Shown here in pieces: positions 1-6,699 of a stretch of DNA of 9,814 nt. The stretch is from an uncultured Clostridia bacterium (GTDB lineage Bacteria; Bacillota; Clostridia; Oscillospirales; Acutalibacteraceae), in assembly GCA_947623765.1 (NCBI GenBank), contig CANQIG010000054.1, forward strand, positions 1 to 9,814, read 5' to 3'. Positions within the stretch are counted from its first letter, which is position 1, and every line of letters starts with the position of its first letter. A program made the translations under genes and the position numbers. The notes under the pieces are model-generated. The model ran no database searches and was not told the DNA's origin. It worked only from the letters and a program-made list of their open reading frames with translations.

Positions 1-11
1 TCTATCGCTGA

Positions 12-33
12 ATTCCGCGGGACTCCGCGGGGT
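12..33 (+). repeat. GC-rich inverted repeat just upstream of the aminotransferase RBS
   Basis: Two copies of the self-complementary hexamer CCGCGG (15-20 and 25-30) flank GACT and can form a hairpin. It can be extended by two G-U pairs and an A-U pair to 12-33. It ends two bases before the Shine-Dalgarno region. It may be leader structure affecting translation or the tail of an upstream element; the window edge prevents a decision. Confidence 0.35.
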
Positions 34-46
34 AGAAAGGATGATT

Positions 47-1321
47 ATGATGCAAAGCAACACAAACACGGAGGCCTTTGAGACGTATGAGTCCGAGGTC
101 CGCTCCTACTGCCGGAATTTTCCGACCGTCTTTAAGAAGGCGAAGGGGTCTCTGCAGTGGGATGAAAACGGTCGGGAGTACATCGATTTTTTCTGCGGTT
201 CCGGCGCGCTGAACTTCGGACACAACAACCCGTACATCAAGGAGAAGTTGATCCGCTATCTGGAAGAGGACGGCGTGATGCACTCCCTCGATATGTACAC
301 CGTTCCGAAACGCGAGCTGATCGTTTTTTTTGAGGAAAAGATCATCCGCGCTAGAGGATATGACTATAAGGTGCAGTTCGTCGGGCCGACGGGCACGAAC
401 GCGGTGGAGGCTGCGCTGAAACTCGCGAGAAAAGTAACGGGACGGCAGAATGTCTTCGCGCTCATGGGCGCGTTCCACGGCATGACGCTCGGCTCGCTCT
501 CTCTGACGACCGACGCCGATTCCCGAAAGGGCGCCGGTGTTCCGCTGCAGTACGTGACCCATGTACCCGCGCCGTATATGTTTCTGGCTCTGGACGCCGC
601 CGAATATGTCGAGCGGCTTCTCACGGACGATCACTCTGGCGTTGAAAAGCCTGCTGCGATCGTCCTTGAGACGACGCAGGCGGACGGCGGTATCTATGTG
701 CTGCCGAACGAATATCTCCGTCGCATCCGGGAGATCTGCACGGAACACGGCATTTTGATGGTCGTGGACGACGTGCAGGTGGGATGCGGCAGAACCGGCG
801 GGTTCTTCTCGTTCGAGCGCGCGGGGATCGTCCCGGACATCGTCACGATGTCCAAGTCCATCGGCGGGTACGGACTGCCGTTCGCGGTCGTGCTCCTCAA
901 GCCGGAGCTCGATCTCTGGAAACCCGGCGAGCATAACGGCACGTTCCGGGGCTGCCAGCTCTCGCTGGTGGCGTCCAAAGCCGGGCTCGAATACTTTCTC
1001 GACGCAAAGGTCGAGGAGGGCGTACGGGAGCGTGCGGTGATCCTCCAAAAGTTCATGGAGGAAGTCATCCGGCCCATAGACAGCCGGATTGAGACGCGCG
1101 GGATCGGGATGCTCTGGGGCGTCGACTTCGGACGGTTCGGCGGAGATACGGCGAAGGCCGTGCTGGATGAGGCGTTCCGGAACGGGCTGATTGTCGAGCG
1201 CGTCGGAAGAGGGAACGCCGTCATCAAGGTGATGCCGGAACTGCTCGTCCCGACGGATATATTGGAGAAAGGGCTTGGCATCCTTGCGGACGCCGTGCGG
1301 AAGATCGTCTCCACGCTCTAA
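47..1321 (+). CDS. ectB: Diaminobutyrate--2-oxoglutarate aminotransferase, EctB-like (class III PLP aminotransferase)
   Basis: This cytoplasmic PLP enzyme should interconvert L-aspartate 4-semialdehyde plus glutamate with L-2,4-diaminobutyrate plus 2-oxoglutarate. Numbered from the ATG at 47 (424 aa), it shows the EctB/Dat-type N-terminus ESEVRSYCRNFPTVF, the DMYTVPKRE segment near 82-90, the phosphate-binding GPTGTNAVEAALKLARK from 113, the cofactor-ring VVDDVQVGCGRTG around 241, and the Schiff-base lysine K270 in TMSKSIGGYGLPF. Length matches the family. Three in-frame ATGs lie at 41, 47 and 50; the GAAAGG at 35-40 abuts the first but sits 6 or 9 bases from the others, so 47 or 50 is preferred. 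The next gene is a peptidase rather than ectC, so an ectoine pathway is not supported here. Diaminobutyrate could instead feed a decarboxylase, a cell-wall or a secondary-metabolite route (inference). Family assignment is firm; the exact physiological substrate is less so. Confidence 0.88.
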   Translation: MMQSNTNTEAFETYESEVRSYCRNFPTVFKKAKGSLQWDENGREYIDFFCGSGALNFGHNNPYIKEKLIRYLEEDGVMHSLDMYTVPKRELIVFFEEKIIRARGYDYKVQFVGPTGTNAVEAALKLARKVTGRQNVFALMGAFHGMTLGSLSLTTDADSRKGAGVPLQYVTHVPAPYMFLALDAAEYVERLLTDDHSGVEKPAAIVLETTQADGGIYVLPNEYLRRIREICTEHGILMVVDDVQVGCGRTGGFFSFERAGIVPDIVTMSKSIGGYGLPFAVVLLKPELDLWKPGEHNGTFRGCQLSLVASKAGLEYFLDAKVEEGVRERAVILQKFMEEVIRPIDSRIETRGIGMLWGVDFGRFGGDTAKAVLDEAFRNGLIVERVGRGNAVIKVMPELLVPTDILEKGLGILADAVRKIVSTL

Positions 1322-1329
1322 ACCGGTCA

Positions 1330-1349
1330 TTCAGGAGGCTTCTCCTGAA
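1330..1349 (+). other. Perfect 8-bp hairpin between the aminotransferase and pepF
   Basis: TTCAGGAG and CTCCTGAA are exact reverse complements separated by GCTT, 9 bases after the aminotransferase stop. No T-run follows on either strand, so it is not a standard intrinsic terminator. It could be an mRNA-stabilising or processing stem in a transcript that runs on into pepF. The stem hides an AGGAGG with no suitably spaced start codon after it. Confidence 0.4.
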
Positions 1350-1390
1350 AATATAGATGGTTGTAAATTCAAAAGAAAGAGGGAAAAAGA

Positions 1391-3082
1391 ATGCAAAAAT
1401 TTTCCGAGCTGCCCTATGAGCGGCCGAACATCGACGAGGCCATTGCCGAGTCGGAACGCCTGCTCGAGGCGTTCAAAAACGCGAAGACCTTTGAAGAGGC
1501 GAAGGAGATCTTCTGGGAACACCAGACGTACAACACGCACCTCGCCACGCTCGGTTCTCTGGTCTATGTGCGCAACACGATCGACATGACCGACGCGTTC
1601 TACGACGCTGAAATGAATTACCTCAACGAGAACGAGCCGCGTCTCGTCCCGTCCGGGAAGGCCTTCACGGAAGCGATCGTAAACGGGCCGTTCCGCGCGG
1701 ATTTTGAAAAGGAATTCGGACATCATTACATCGCAAAGCTTGAAAACCGCATGAAGATCCAGGACGACAGCGTGATCCCCGAGATGATCGAGGAATCCCG
1801 TCTGACGACGGAATACTCGAAGCTCGCCGCCTCCTGCAAGACGGACTTCCGCGGAGAGACCTGCAACTTCTACGGCCTCCTGAAGCATATGCAGAGCACG
1901 GACCGCGCGGAGCGCAAAGAGGCGTTTGAGAAGTGGGCGGCGCTCTATGAATCCGTCTCCGACGGCCTCGACGAGGTCTATACGAAGCTGATCGATGTGC
2001 GTGTGCGCATGGGAAAGAAGCTGGGCTTCCCGTGCTACACAGAGCTCGGGTACCGCAACAAGGGCCGCCTCGATTACAAGCCGGAGGACGTCGCGAAGTT
2101 CCGCGCGCAGGTCAAAGCGGTCATCACGCCCGCGGTCGCGGAGATCCGCGAAGCGCAGCGCAAGCGTCTCGGCCTCGACAAGATGTATTATTACGATGAA
2201 TCCCTGTTCTTCCCGGACGGCAACGCCATGCCGATCGGCAACCGGGAGTACCTCGTCAACGCGGCGAAGGAAATGTACAGCGAGCTTTCCCCGGAGACGA
2301 AGGAATACTTCGAGTTCATGACGAAGTACGAGCTGTTTGACCTTGAGACGCGTCCCGGCAAGCACCTCGGCGGCTACTGCACGTCGTTCCCGGAGTACAA
2401 GGCTCCGTTCATCTTCTCCAACTTCAACGGCACTTCCGCGGACGTCGACGTCCTCACGCATGAAGCGGGCCACGCCTTCCAGGCGTACCTCGCGGAGCGT
2501 TCGATCCCGGTGGCGGGTCTGCAGGGCTCTACGAGCGAGATCAACGAGATCCACTCCATGTCCATGGAGTTCTTCACGTATCCGTGGATGGACAAGTTCT
2601 TCGGGGAGAAGGCCGATCAGTACCGCTACGCACACCTCGCGGATGCGCTCAGCGTCATCCCGTACATGGTCTGCGTCGACGAGTTCCAGCATGAGATCTA
2701 CGCGAATCCCGGAATGTCCGCGAAGGAGCGCCGCGCGATCTGGCACCGCTTGGAGACCGAATATATGCCGTGGCGCGATTACGACGGCAACGCTTTCCTC
2801 GAAGAGGGCGGGTTCTGGATGCAGAAGCAGCACATCTTCCTCTATCCGTTCTACTACATCGATTACGCGCTCGCGCAGTGCTGCGCGTTCCAGCTCTACG
2901 ACGAGATGAAGACGGACCGCAAGGCCGCCTGGAACCGTTATCTGAGCCTCTGCCGTCTCGGCGGAACAAAGGGCTATTTCGATCTGCTCCGGAGCGTCGG
3001 GCTCACCGTGCCGTTTGAAGAGGGCGCGGTGGAGAAGTCCGTCGCGGGGACAATCGCGGAGCTTCGCGCCACGAAGTTCTGA
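1391..3082 (+). CDS. pepF: Oligoendopeptidase F, M3 family zinc metallopeptidase
   Basis: This is a 563-aa cytoplasmic zinc endopeptidase expected to cut short peptides inside the cell, as part of peptide turnover. The zinc-binding HEAGH motif is at residues 357-361, within VDVLTHEAGHAFQAYLAE: the two histidines are ligands and E358 is the catalytic base. E386 in NEIHSMSMEFF is placed like the third ligand of M3 enzymes (compare thimet oligopeptidase). The N-terminal half is charged and helical, as expected for the lobe covering the active-site channel. The C-terminal FYYIDYALAQCCAFQLY segment is typical of M3B members, and length fits a complete protein. No signal peptide is seen. The start is supported by a purine-rich AGAGGGA about 6 bases upstream. 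It lies 69 bases after the aminotransferase on the same strand, so co-transcription is possible, but function does not link them. A probable terminator follows near 3120. Confidence 0.95.
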   Translation: MQKFSELPYERPNIDEAIAESERLLEAFKNAKTFEEAKEIFWEHQTYNTHLATLGSLVYVRNTIDMTDAFYDAEMNYLNENEPRLVPSGKAFTEAIVNGPFRADFEKEFGHHYIAKLENRMKIQDDSVIPEMIEESRLTTEYSKLAASCKTDFRGETCNFYGLLKHMQSTDRAERKEAFEKWAALYESVSDGLDEVYTKLIDVRVRMGKKLGFPCYTELGYRNKGRLDYKPEDVAKFRAQVKAVITPAVAEIREAQRKRLGLDKMYYYDESLFFPDGNAMPIGNREYLVNAAKEMYSELSPETKEYFEFMTKYELFDLETRPGKHLGGYCTSFPEYKAPFIFSNFNGTSADVDVLTHEAGHAFQAYLAERSIPVAGLQGSTSEINEIHSMSMEFFTYPWMDKFFGEKADQYRYAHLADALSVIPYMVCVDEFQHEIYANPGMSAKERRAIWHRLETEYMPWRDYDGNAFLEEGGFWMQKQHIFLYPFYYIDYALAQCCAFQLYDEMKTDRKAAWNRYLSLCRLGGTKGYFDLLRSVGLTVPFEEGAVEKSVAGTIAELRATKF

Positions 3083-3119
3083 TCCCAAAGCCAAACGGTG
3101 AAATCACAGACAGATATAG

Positions 3120-3155
3120 AAAGGCGGGGGGCCCTTGCTCGGGTTCCGCGCTTTT
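3120..3155 (+). terminator. Probable intrinsic terminator after pepF
   Basis: AAAGGCGGGG pairs with GGGUUCCGC...UUU: bases 3124-3129 pair with 3144-3149 (two G-U pairs), and 3132-3134 with 3141-3143, around the loop TTGCTC with a GG bulge. AAAG/CTTT extends the foot, with one unpaired G. A short T4 tract ends the structure. In the minus direction the G-U pairs become C-A mismatches, so it should work mainly for pepF; any effect on the convergent GNAT gene would be weaker. Confidence 0.5.
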
Positions 3156-3168
3156 CAATGTTTGACGG

Positions 3169-3699
3169 TCATGCTGTTCCGGTCCAAGATTTGGGGATGC
3201 ACTTTTCGTAAGCCACGCGCGCCGCGCCGCTCTCGAGATAGATCACGCCGCAGTATACGTAGCCGTTCTTTTCGAGCGTTCTGCGCATGGGAAGGTTCCC
3301 CTCATGTGTATCACAGCGCTGCGTGGAGACGTTGGCCTGTACGCAGAGCGCCGTGCAGTGTGCCATGATCGCGGAAGCGAGGCCGTGCTTTTTCGCCGCA
3401 GGATCGACTGCGATCCTGTGGATGATGCCGTACGTATCCGCTTCCGACATCCAGTGGCCGTCAAAGATCTCATCATAGGTCGGCTCATGTCCGACATAGA
3501 CGGCGGCTGTCGCGAGAACTTTGCCGTCTTCTTCCAACACCCACGCAACGCCCGCCTGAATGTCGGCTTTTGCCGTCTCTGCGTTCGGGTAGCCGTCCTG
3601 CCATTGGTCGATCCCGAGCGCGCGAAGCGACGTCCGCGCATCGTTGTACAGTTTTGCCATGCGGGGAATGTCCCGCGGTTCTGCTTTCCGAATGGTCAT
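3169..3699 (-). CDS. GNAT family N-acetyltransferase
   Basis: This 176-aa cytoplasmic protein is predicted to transfer an acetyl group from acetyl-CoA to an amine. It begins with the usual first strand and helix MTIRKAEPRDIPRMAKLYNDA. The acetyl-CoA-binding motif A region is HRIAVDPAAKKHGLASAIM (about 94-112), a relaxed version of the Q/RxxGxG/A loop. A conserved asparagine follows in THEGNLPMRRTLEKNGY (about 131-147), as in many GNATs that act on small molecules. The GIDQWQDGYPN segment near 29-39 is shared by a common Firmicutes subgroup of unknown substrate. The ATG has an AAGGGA Shine-Dalgarno site about 6 bases upstream on the minus strand. The gene is convergent with pepF and divergent from the SRP RNA-dnaX unit, and has its own promoter at 3750-3778. 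Substrate cannot be told from sequence. Confidence 0.9.
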   Translation of the reverse strand: MTIRKAEPRDIPRMAKLYNDARTSLRALGIDQWQDGYPNAETAKADIQAGVAWVLEEDGKVLATAAVYVGHEPTYDEIFDGHWMSEADTYGIIHRIAVDPAAKKHGLASAIMAHCTALCVQANVSTQRCDTHEGNLPMRRTLEKNGYVYCGVIYLESGAARVAYEKCIPKSWTGTA

Positions 3700-3749
3700 T
3701 TTGATCCCTTCCCGTCTCTGTTTTGCATCATTTTTTGCTCCCCGAAGGA

Positions 3750-3778
3750 ATTATACGATTTTTCGCTTGCTTTTTCAA
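3750..3778 (-). promoter_or_regulatory. Sigma-A promoter for the GNAT gene
   Basis: Reading the minus strand, TTGAAA (3778-3773) and an exact TATAAT (3755-3750) are 17 bases apart. Transcription would begin near 3743, giving a leader of about 43 bases before the GNAT ATG. The -35 hexamer lies inside the spacer of the divergent promoter at 3767-3795, so the two polymerases could not bind together. Confidence 0.7.
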
Positions 3779-3795
3779 GCGATTCCGTGTATACT
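3767..3795 (+). promoter_or_regulatory. Sigma-A promoter for the SRP RNA-dnaX unit
   Basis: TTGCTT (3767-3772) and TATACT (3790-3795) are separated by exactly 17 bases, with start expected near 3802. The same TGTATACT core is found in the smpB promoter at 6664-6671. A 7-bp inverted repeat, TCGCTTG / CAAGCGA (3763-3769 and 3776-3782), overlaps both divergent -35 elements. Confidence 0.72.
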
Positions 3796-3826
3796 ATACC
3801 TTGTCCGGAAAAAATCCGGGTCTCAG

Positions 3827-3993
3827 GAAGCAAGGCGGTTTATCGGAACCGTGGAATATGCGAGCGGACAGGTCTGCGCGACCGAAAGCCGTGAACCATG
3901 TCAGGCGGGGGACCGAGCAGCATTAAGCGGTTCGTTCGGTGCGATGCAGGGTGCCTGTCCGTTCTCATATTTCACCGTTCGCCGTCTTGCTTC
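3827..3993 (+). ncRNA. ffs: Signal recognition particle RNA (4.5S/scRNA type)
   Basis: This RNA binds Ffh to form the particle that takes nascent membrane and secreted proteins to FtsY and SecYEG. The S domain is unmistakable: GTGAACC, ATGTCAGG, AGCAGCATTAAGC and GGTTC are in the standard order. Helix 8 has the symmetric loop CAGG/AGCA (3902-3905 and 3916-3919), an apical stem CGG/CCG (3906-3908 and 3913-3915) and a GGGA tetraloop (3909-3912), in place of the usual GGAA. The asymmetric loop TAAGC is at 3924-3928. Outward, 3856-3872 pairs with 3954-3970 with one mismatch, continuing to 3851/3975. A further 12-bp helix, GAAGCAAGGCGG with CCGTCTTGCTTC (3827-3838 and 3982-3993), closes it. The long helix 5 goes well beyond a minimal 4.5S core. 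No clear Alu domain is seen; only a small CCGGA/TCCGG hairpin (3805-3819) precedes it. The transcript probably starts near 3802. SRP RNA upstream of dnaX is a known Firmicutes arrangement (B. subtilis scr-dnaX). Confidence 0.92.
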
Positions 3994-4015
3994 GGTTTAT
4001 GAGGGGGGGGTGCGT

Positions 4016-5641
4016 GTGTATCAGGCATTGTACAGAAAGTATCGGCCTCGCGTCTTTTCCGATGTGATCGGGCAGCCGCAGGTGACGGTCACGCTGAAAA
4101 ACGAGCTGATCGCCGGCCGCATCTCCCACGCGTATCTCTTCACCGGCTCGCACGGCACCGGCAAGACGACGTGCGCCAAGATCTTCGCCAAGGCGGTCAA
4201 CTGTCTCGAACCGTCGGACGGCGACCCATGCGGTCACTGTTCGATGTGCCGCGGGGTGGACGACGGCGCCGTTCTCGACGTTGTGGAGATCGACGCTGCG
4301 AGCAACAACGGGGTCGACAGCATCCGTTCTCTGATCGAGGAATCGAGCTTCACGCCGGCGCTCGCGAAGTACCGCGTCTACATCATCGACGAGGTGCATA
4401 TGCTTTCCGTCGCGGCGTTCAACGCGCTGCTCAAGACGCTGGAGGAACCGCCCGCGCACGTCATCTTTATCCTCGCGACGACGGAGGTCCATAAGCTCCT
4501 CCCGACGATCCTCTCCCGCTGCCAGCGGTTCGATTTCCACCGCATCGCGCCGGAAGATATCGCCGCGCGGCTGGAATGGGTCTGCGGGGAGGAAGGGCTC
4601 GAGATCGATCACGACGCGGCCATGCTGCTTGCCGTGACCGCAGACGGCGGGATGCGTGATGCGCTCTCCCTGCTCGACCAGTGCGTCAGCCGCGCGGAAG
4701 GAACGGTCACATACGACCTCGTGGCGCAGACCGTGGGTCTCGCGGGAAGGGGTCATCTGCTCGAATTCGCGGAGGCGATCCGGACCGGGGACCGCACCGG
4801 CGCGCTGGAACTTTTGGATCGGTTGTACCGAGGCTCCAAGGATATGGGGAGGCTTTGCGAGGAGCTGACCTCGTTCTTCCGCGGGATCATGCTGATGAAG
4901 ACCATGAAGGATCCCGGCGCGATGGTGAGCGCGGTGGGTGAAGAACGGCGGAACATGGAGCGGGTCGCGCTGAAAATGGATCTCTCCGCGATCCTGCACT
5001 GTTTGGATGCTTTCCAGACCGCGCTCTCTAAGATGCGGACCGTGAACAAACGCCTGGAAATGGAAATGACGCTGATCCGGCTCTGTACGCCGGAGCTCGA
5101 TGTTTCCCCGGAAGCGCTCCTGCGGCGCGTTGAGGCGCTGGAACGCGGCGGCGTCCGCCTTGCAGCGGCGCAAGCACCGGTACCGGAGCCCGCGCGTATG
5201 GAGGAGAGACCGGAGCCGGAAGCGGAAATACCGCCCGAGACACCGGAAGAGATCCTCCCGCAGGTTCGTCCGGCAAGGAGCGCCCCTGTCTCGACCGAGG
5301 CGCTTTCCCGGGATGCAGAACCCTTCGACGCGTGGCCGGAGATCATCGCGGTGATGAAAGCGTATTCCTCATCGGTCGGCGCTGCCTTCACGGGCTCGGC
5401 GGCGTACGTCAACGGGGATTACCTACTGATCGACGCGCCGCAGCTCGCGTTTGATCTTCTCAAACGCCCGAGCCAGCGCGACAAGATGCGCGAGGCGGTC
5501 CGGCAGACGACGGGCAGGACGTACAAGCTCGGCCCGTATAAGCCGCCGAAGGACGCGCCGCAGGCGGAAGAAAAGACGGACCCGCTCGATGCGCTCGTCC
5601 GCGACCTCAAAGCGGACGGCGTGGAGATCGTAGAAAAATAA
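4016..5641 (+). CDS. dnaX: DNA polymerase III subunit gamma/tau
   Basis: This is the AAA+ ATPase subunit of the clamp loader, which opens and loads the DnaN sliding clamp at the replication fork. The GTG at 4016 gives MYQALYRKYRP, the usual family start; a GTG at 4010 would add two residues. From 4016 (541 aa): Walker A GSHGTGKTT at 44-52, zinc-binding cysteines C63, C72, C75 and C78, Walker B YIIDEVHML with D125/E126, the sensor strand ILATTE, and SRC at 167-169. A proline/glutamate-rich linker spans about 382-428, then a C-terminal region WPEIIAVMKAYSSSVGAAF typical of Firmicutes. The reading frame is open back to 3644, but that part overlaps the SRP RNA and is not protein-like. No A AAA AAG slippery heptamer of the E. 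coli type was noticed, so a separate gamma product is not suggested. It is followed 27 bases later by ybaB. Confidence 0.95.
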   Translation: MYQALYRKYRPRVFSDVIGQPQVTVTLKNELIAGRISHAYLFTGSHGTGKTTCAKIFAKAVNCLEPSDGDPCGHCSMCRGVDDGAVLDVVEIDAASNNGVDSIRSLIEESSFTPALAKYRVYIIDEVHMLSVAAFNALLKTLEEPPAHVIFILATTEVHKLLPTILSRCQRFDFHRIAPEDIAARLEWVCGEEGLEIDHDAAMLLAVTADGGMRDALSLLDQCVSRAEGTVTYDLVAQTVGLAGRGHLLEFAEAIRTGDRTGALELLDRLYRGSKDMGRLCEELTSFFRGIMLMKTMKDPGAMVSAVGEERRNMERVALKMDLSAILHCLDAFQTALSKMRTVNKRLEMEMTLIRLCTPELDVSPEALLRRVEALERGGVRLAAAQAPVPEPARMEERPEPEAEIPPETPEEILPQVRPARSAPVSTEALSRDAEPFDAWPEIIAVMKAYSSSVGAAFTGSAAYVNGDYLLIDAPQLAFDLLKRPSQRDKMREAVRQTTGRTYKLGPYKPPKDAPQAEEKTDPLDALVRDLKADGVEIVEK

Positions 5642-5668
5642 GAAAAAGTTCAGATAAGGAGTCACAGT

Positions 5669-6019
5669 ATGAAAGCACGTTTACCGCAGGGTATGGGAGG
5701 CGGCGGGGCCGCGAATTTGCAGCAGCTCGCCCGCCAGGCGCAGAAAATGCAGGAGAAGATGGCCGAGATCACGGCGGAGTTGGAGGAGAAGGACTACACG
5801 GCTTCCTCCGGCGGCGGCGCGGTCAAGGCGACGGTCACGGGGAAGATGGAAGTTAAATCCGTCGAGATCCAGCCAGAAGTGATCGATCCGGACGACGCAG
5901 AGATGCTCGGCGATCTCGTCGCGGCGGCCGTCAACGAGGCGCTGCGCGCTGCTTCCGCGGAGCGTGAGGAAAAAATGGGCGCGCTTTCCGGAGGCGTGAA
6001 CATTCCGGGGATGTTCTGA
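5669..6019 (+). CDS. ybaB: YbaB/EbfC family nucleoid-associated protein
   Basis: This small DNA-binding protein (116 aa) normally forms a homodimer that coats the nucleoid. It begins with MKARLPQG and a glycine-rich stretch, then the amphipathic helix LQQLARQAQKMQEKMAEITAELEE (about 13-37). Next comes a strand segment with GGGAVKATVTGKMEVKSVEIQPEVID, and a C-terminal helix LGDLVAAAVNEALRAA. This is the full YbaB order, and the length is standard. AAGGAG at 5656-5661 sits 7 bases before the ATG. The stop codon overlaps the recR start by one base (TGATG), so recR is probably translationally coupled. The dnaX-ybaB-recR order is conserved across many bacteria, which points to a role alongside replication and repair; its precise function is still debated. 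Confidence 0.95.
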   Translation: MKARLPQGMGGGGAANLQQLARQAQKMQEKMAEITAELEEKDYTASSGGGAVKATVTGKMEVKSVEIQPEVIDPDDAEMLGDLVAAAVNEALRAASAEREEKMGALSGGVNIPGMF

Positions 6020-6621
6020 TGGCGGGGTATCATGTTCCGCCGTTTGAACGGCTCGTGGACGCTTTTGAGAGTTTGCCGGGCATCGGACACAAGTCCGCGC
6101 AGCGGCTGGCATACCATATTCTCGGGCTTTCCAAGGAGGAGGCGGAGGGATTTGCTTCGGCGATCACGGAAGCGCACGAGACGATCCACTACTGTTCCGT
6201 CTGCTGCAATCTGACAGACGGTGACCTTTGTCCCGTTTGCCGGGATGGATCCCGCGACAAAACGGTGATCTGCGTGGTGGAAGACCCGAAGGACGTTTTC
6301 GCGCTCGAGCGGACGAATGAATTTCACGGACTGTACCATGTGCTCCACGGCGTGATCTCTCCGCTTTCGGGGATCGGGCCGGATCAGCTGCGCATTCGGG
6401 AACTGCTGGCCCGGGTGCAGAACGCGGACGTGGAAGAGGTCATCATGGCGACGAACCCGACCGTCGAGGGAGAGGCGACAGCGATGTACATCTCCCGGCT
6501 GCTCAAACCCATTGGGATCCGTGTGACGCGACTCGCGTATGGGATCCCCGTAGGCGGCGACCTCGAATATGCCGACGAGGTGACGCTGACCCGCGCGATG
6601 GAGGGCAGGCAAGAGCTGTGA
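6019..6621 (+). CDS. recR: Recombination mediator protein RecR
   Basis: RecR works with RecO (and RecF) to load RecA onto SSB-coated single-stranded DNA at gaps during recombinational repair. All family parts are present in 200 aa: the N-terminal helix-hairpin-helix LVDAFESLPGIGHKSAQRLAYHIL (about 12-35), a zinc finger with C59, C62, C71 and C74 in YCSVCCNLTDGDLCPVC, a TOPRIM domain starting at ICVVEDPKDVFALE (84 onward, E88 acidic), the ATNPTVEGEATAMYI segment, and the C-terminal GIPVGGDLEYADEVTLTRAMEGR. The start overlaps the ybaB stop by one base. A new promoter begins 22 bases after the stop, so recR is probably the last gene of the dnaX unit, although no terminator is visible there. Confidence 0.97.
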   Translation: MAGYHVPPFERLVDAFESLPGIGHKSAQRLAYHILGLSKEEAEGFASAITEAHETIHYCSVCCNLTDGDLCPVCRDGSRDKTVICVVEDPKDVFALERTNEFHGLYHVLHGVISPLSGIGPDQLRIRELLARVQNADVEEVIMATNPTVEGEATAMYISRLLKPIGIRVTRLAYGIPVGGDLEYADEVTLTRAMEGRQEL

Positions 6622-6642
6622 CGGACACTGCACGGTTTCCCG

Positions 6643-6671
6643 TTGACAAAACACGGATTCCGGTGTATACT
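6643..6671 (+). promoter_or_regulatory. Near-consensus sigma-A promoter for smpB (and possibly ssrA)
   Basis: A perfect TTGACA (6643-6648), a 17-base spacer and TATACT (6666-6671) preceded by TG. Transcription should start near 6678, leaving a leader of about 22 bases before the smpB start. This is the best promoter match in the window, consistent with abundant tmRNA downstream if the two genes share a transcript. Confidence 0.85.
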
Positions 6672-6699
6672 TTTTTACCCGAAGAAAGAGGTGAGCCTT

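Noticed and set aside
2..1330. 442-codon minus-strand open frame opposite the aminotransferase
   Set aside because: It is the antisense shadow of a GC-rich gene with clear EctB motifs; its product is rich in Arg, His and Asp with no family pattern.
1331..3094. 587-codon minus-strand open frame opposite pepF
   Set aside because: It mirrors the whole pepF gene, has low-complexity Arg/Leu/Val/Glu composition, no recognisable domain, and the plus strand has a complete HEAGH metallopeptidase.
3644..4009. Upstream in-frame extension of dnaX
   Set aside because: It covers the GNAT start, two promoters and the SRP RNA. Homologues begin at MYQALYRKYRP.
3965..5173. 402-codon minus-strand frame opposite dnaX
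   Set aside because: It is an antisense shadow without any family motif; dnaX carries all AAA+ motifs on the plus strand.
6643..6699. Longer smpB starting at TTG 6643 or GTG 6691
   Set aside because: 6643 is the -35 hexamer of the promoter, upstream of the transcript start, and GTG 6691 lies within the Shine-Dalgarno site; TTG 6700 fits the family start and spacing.
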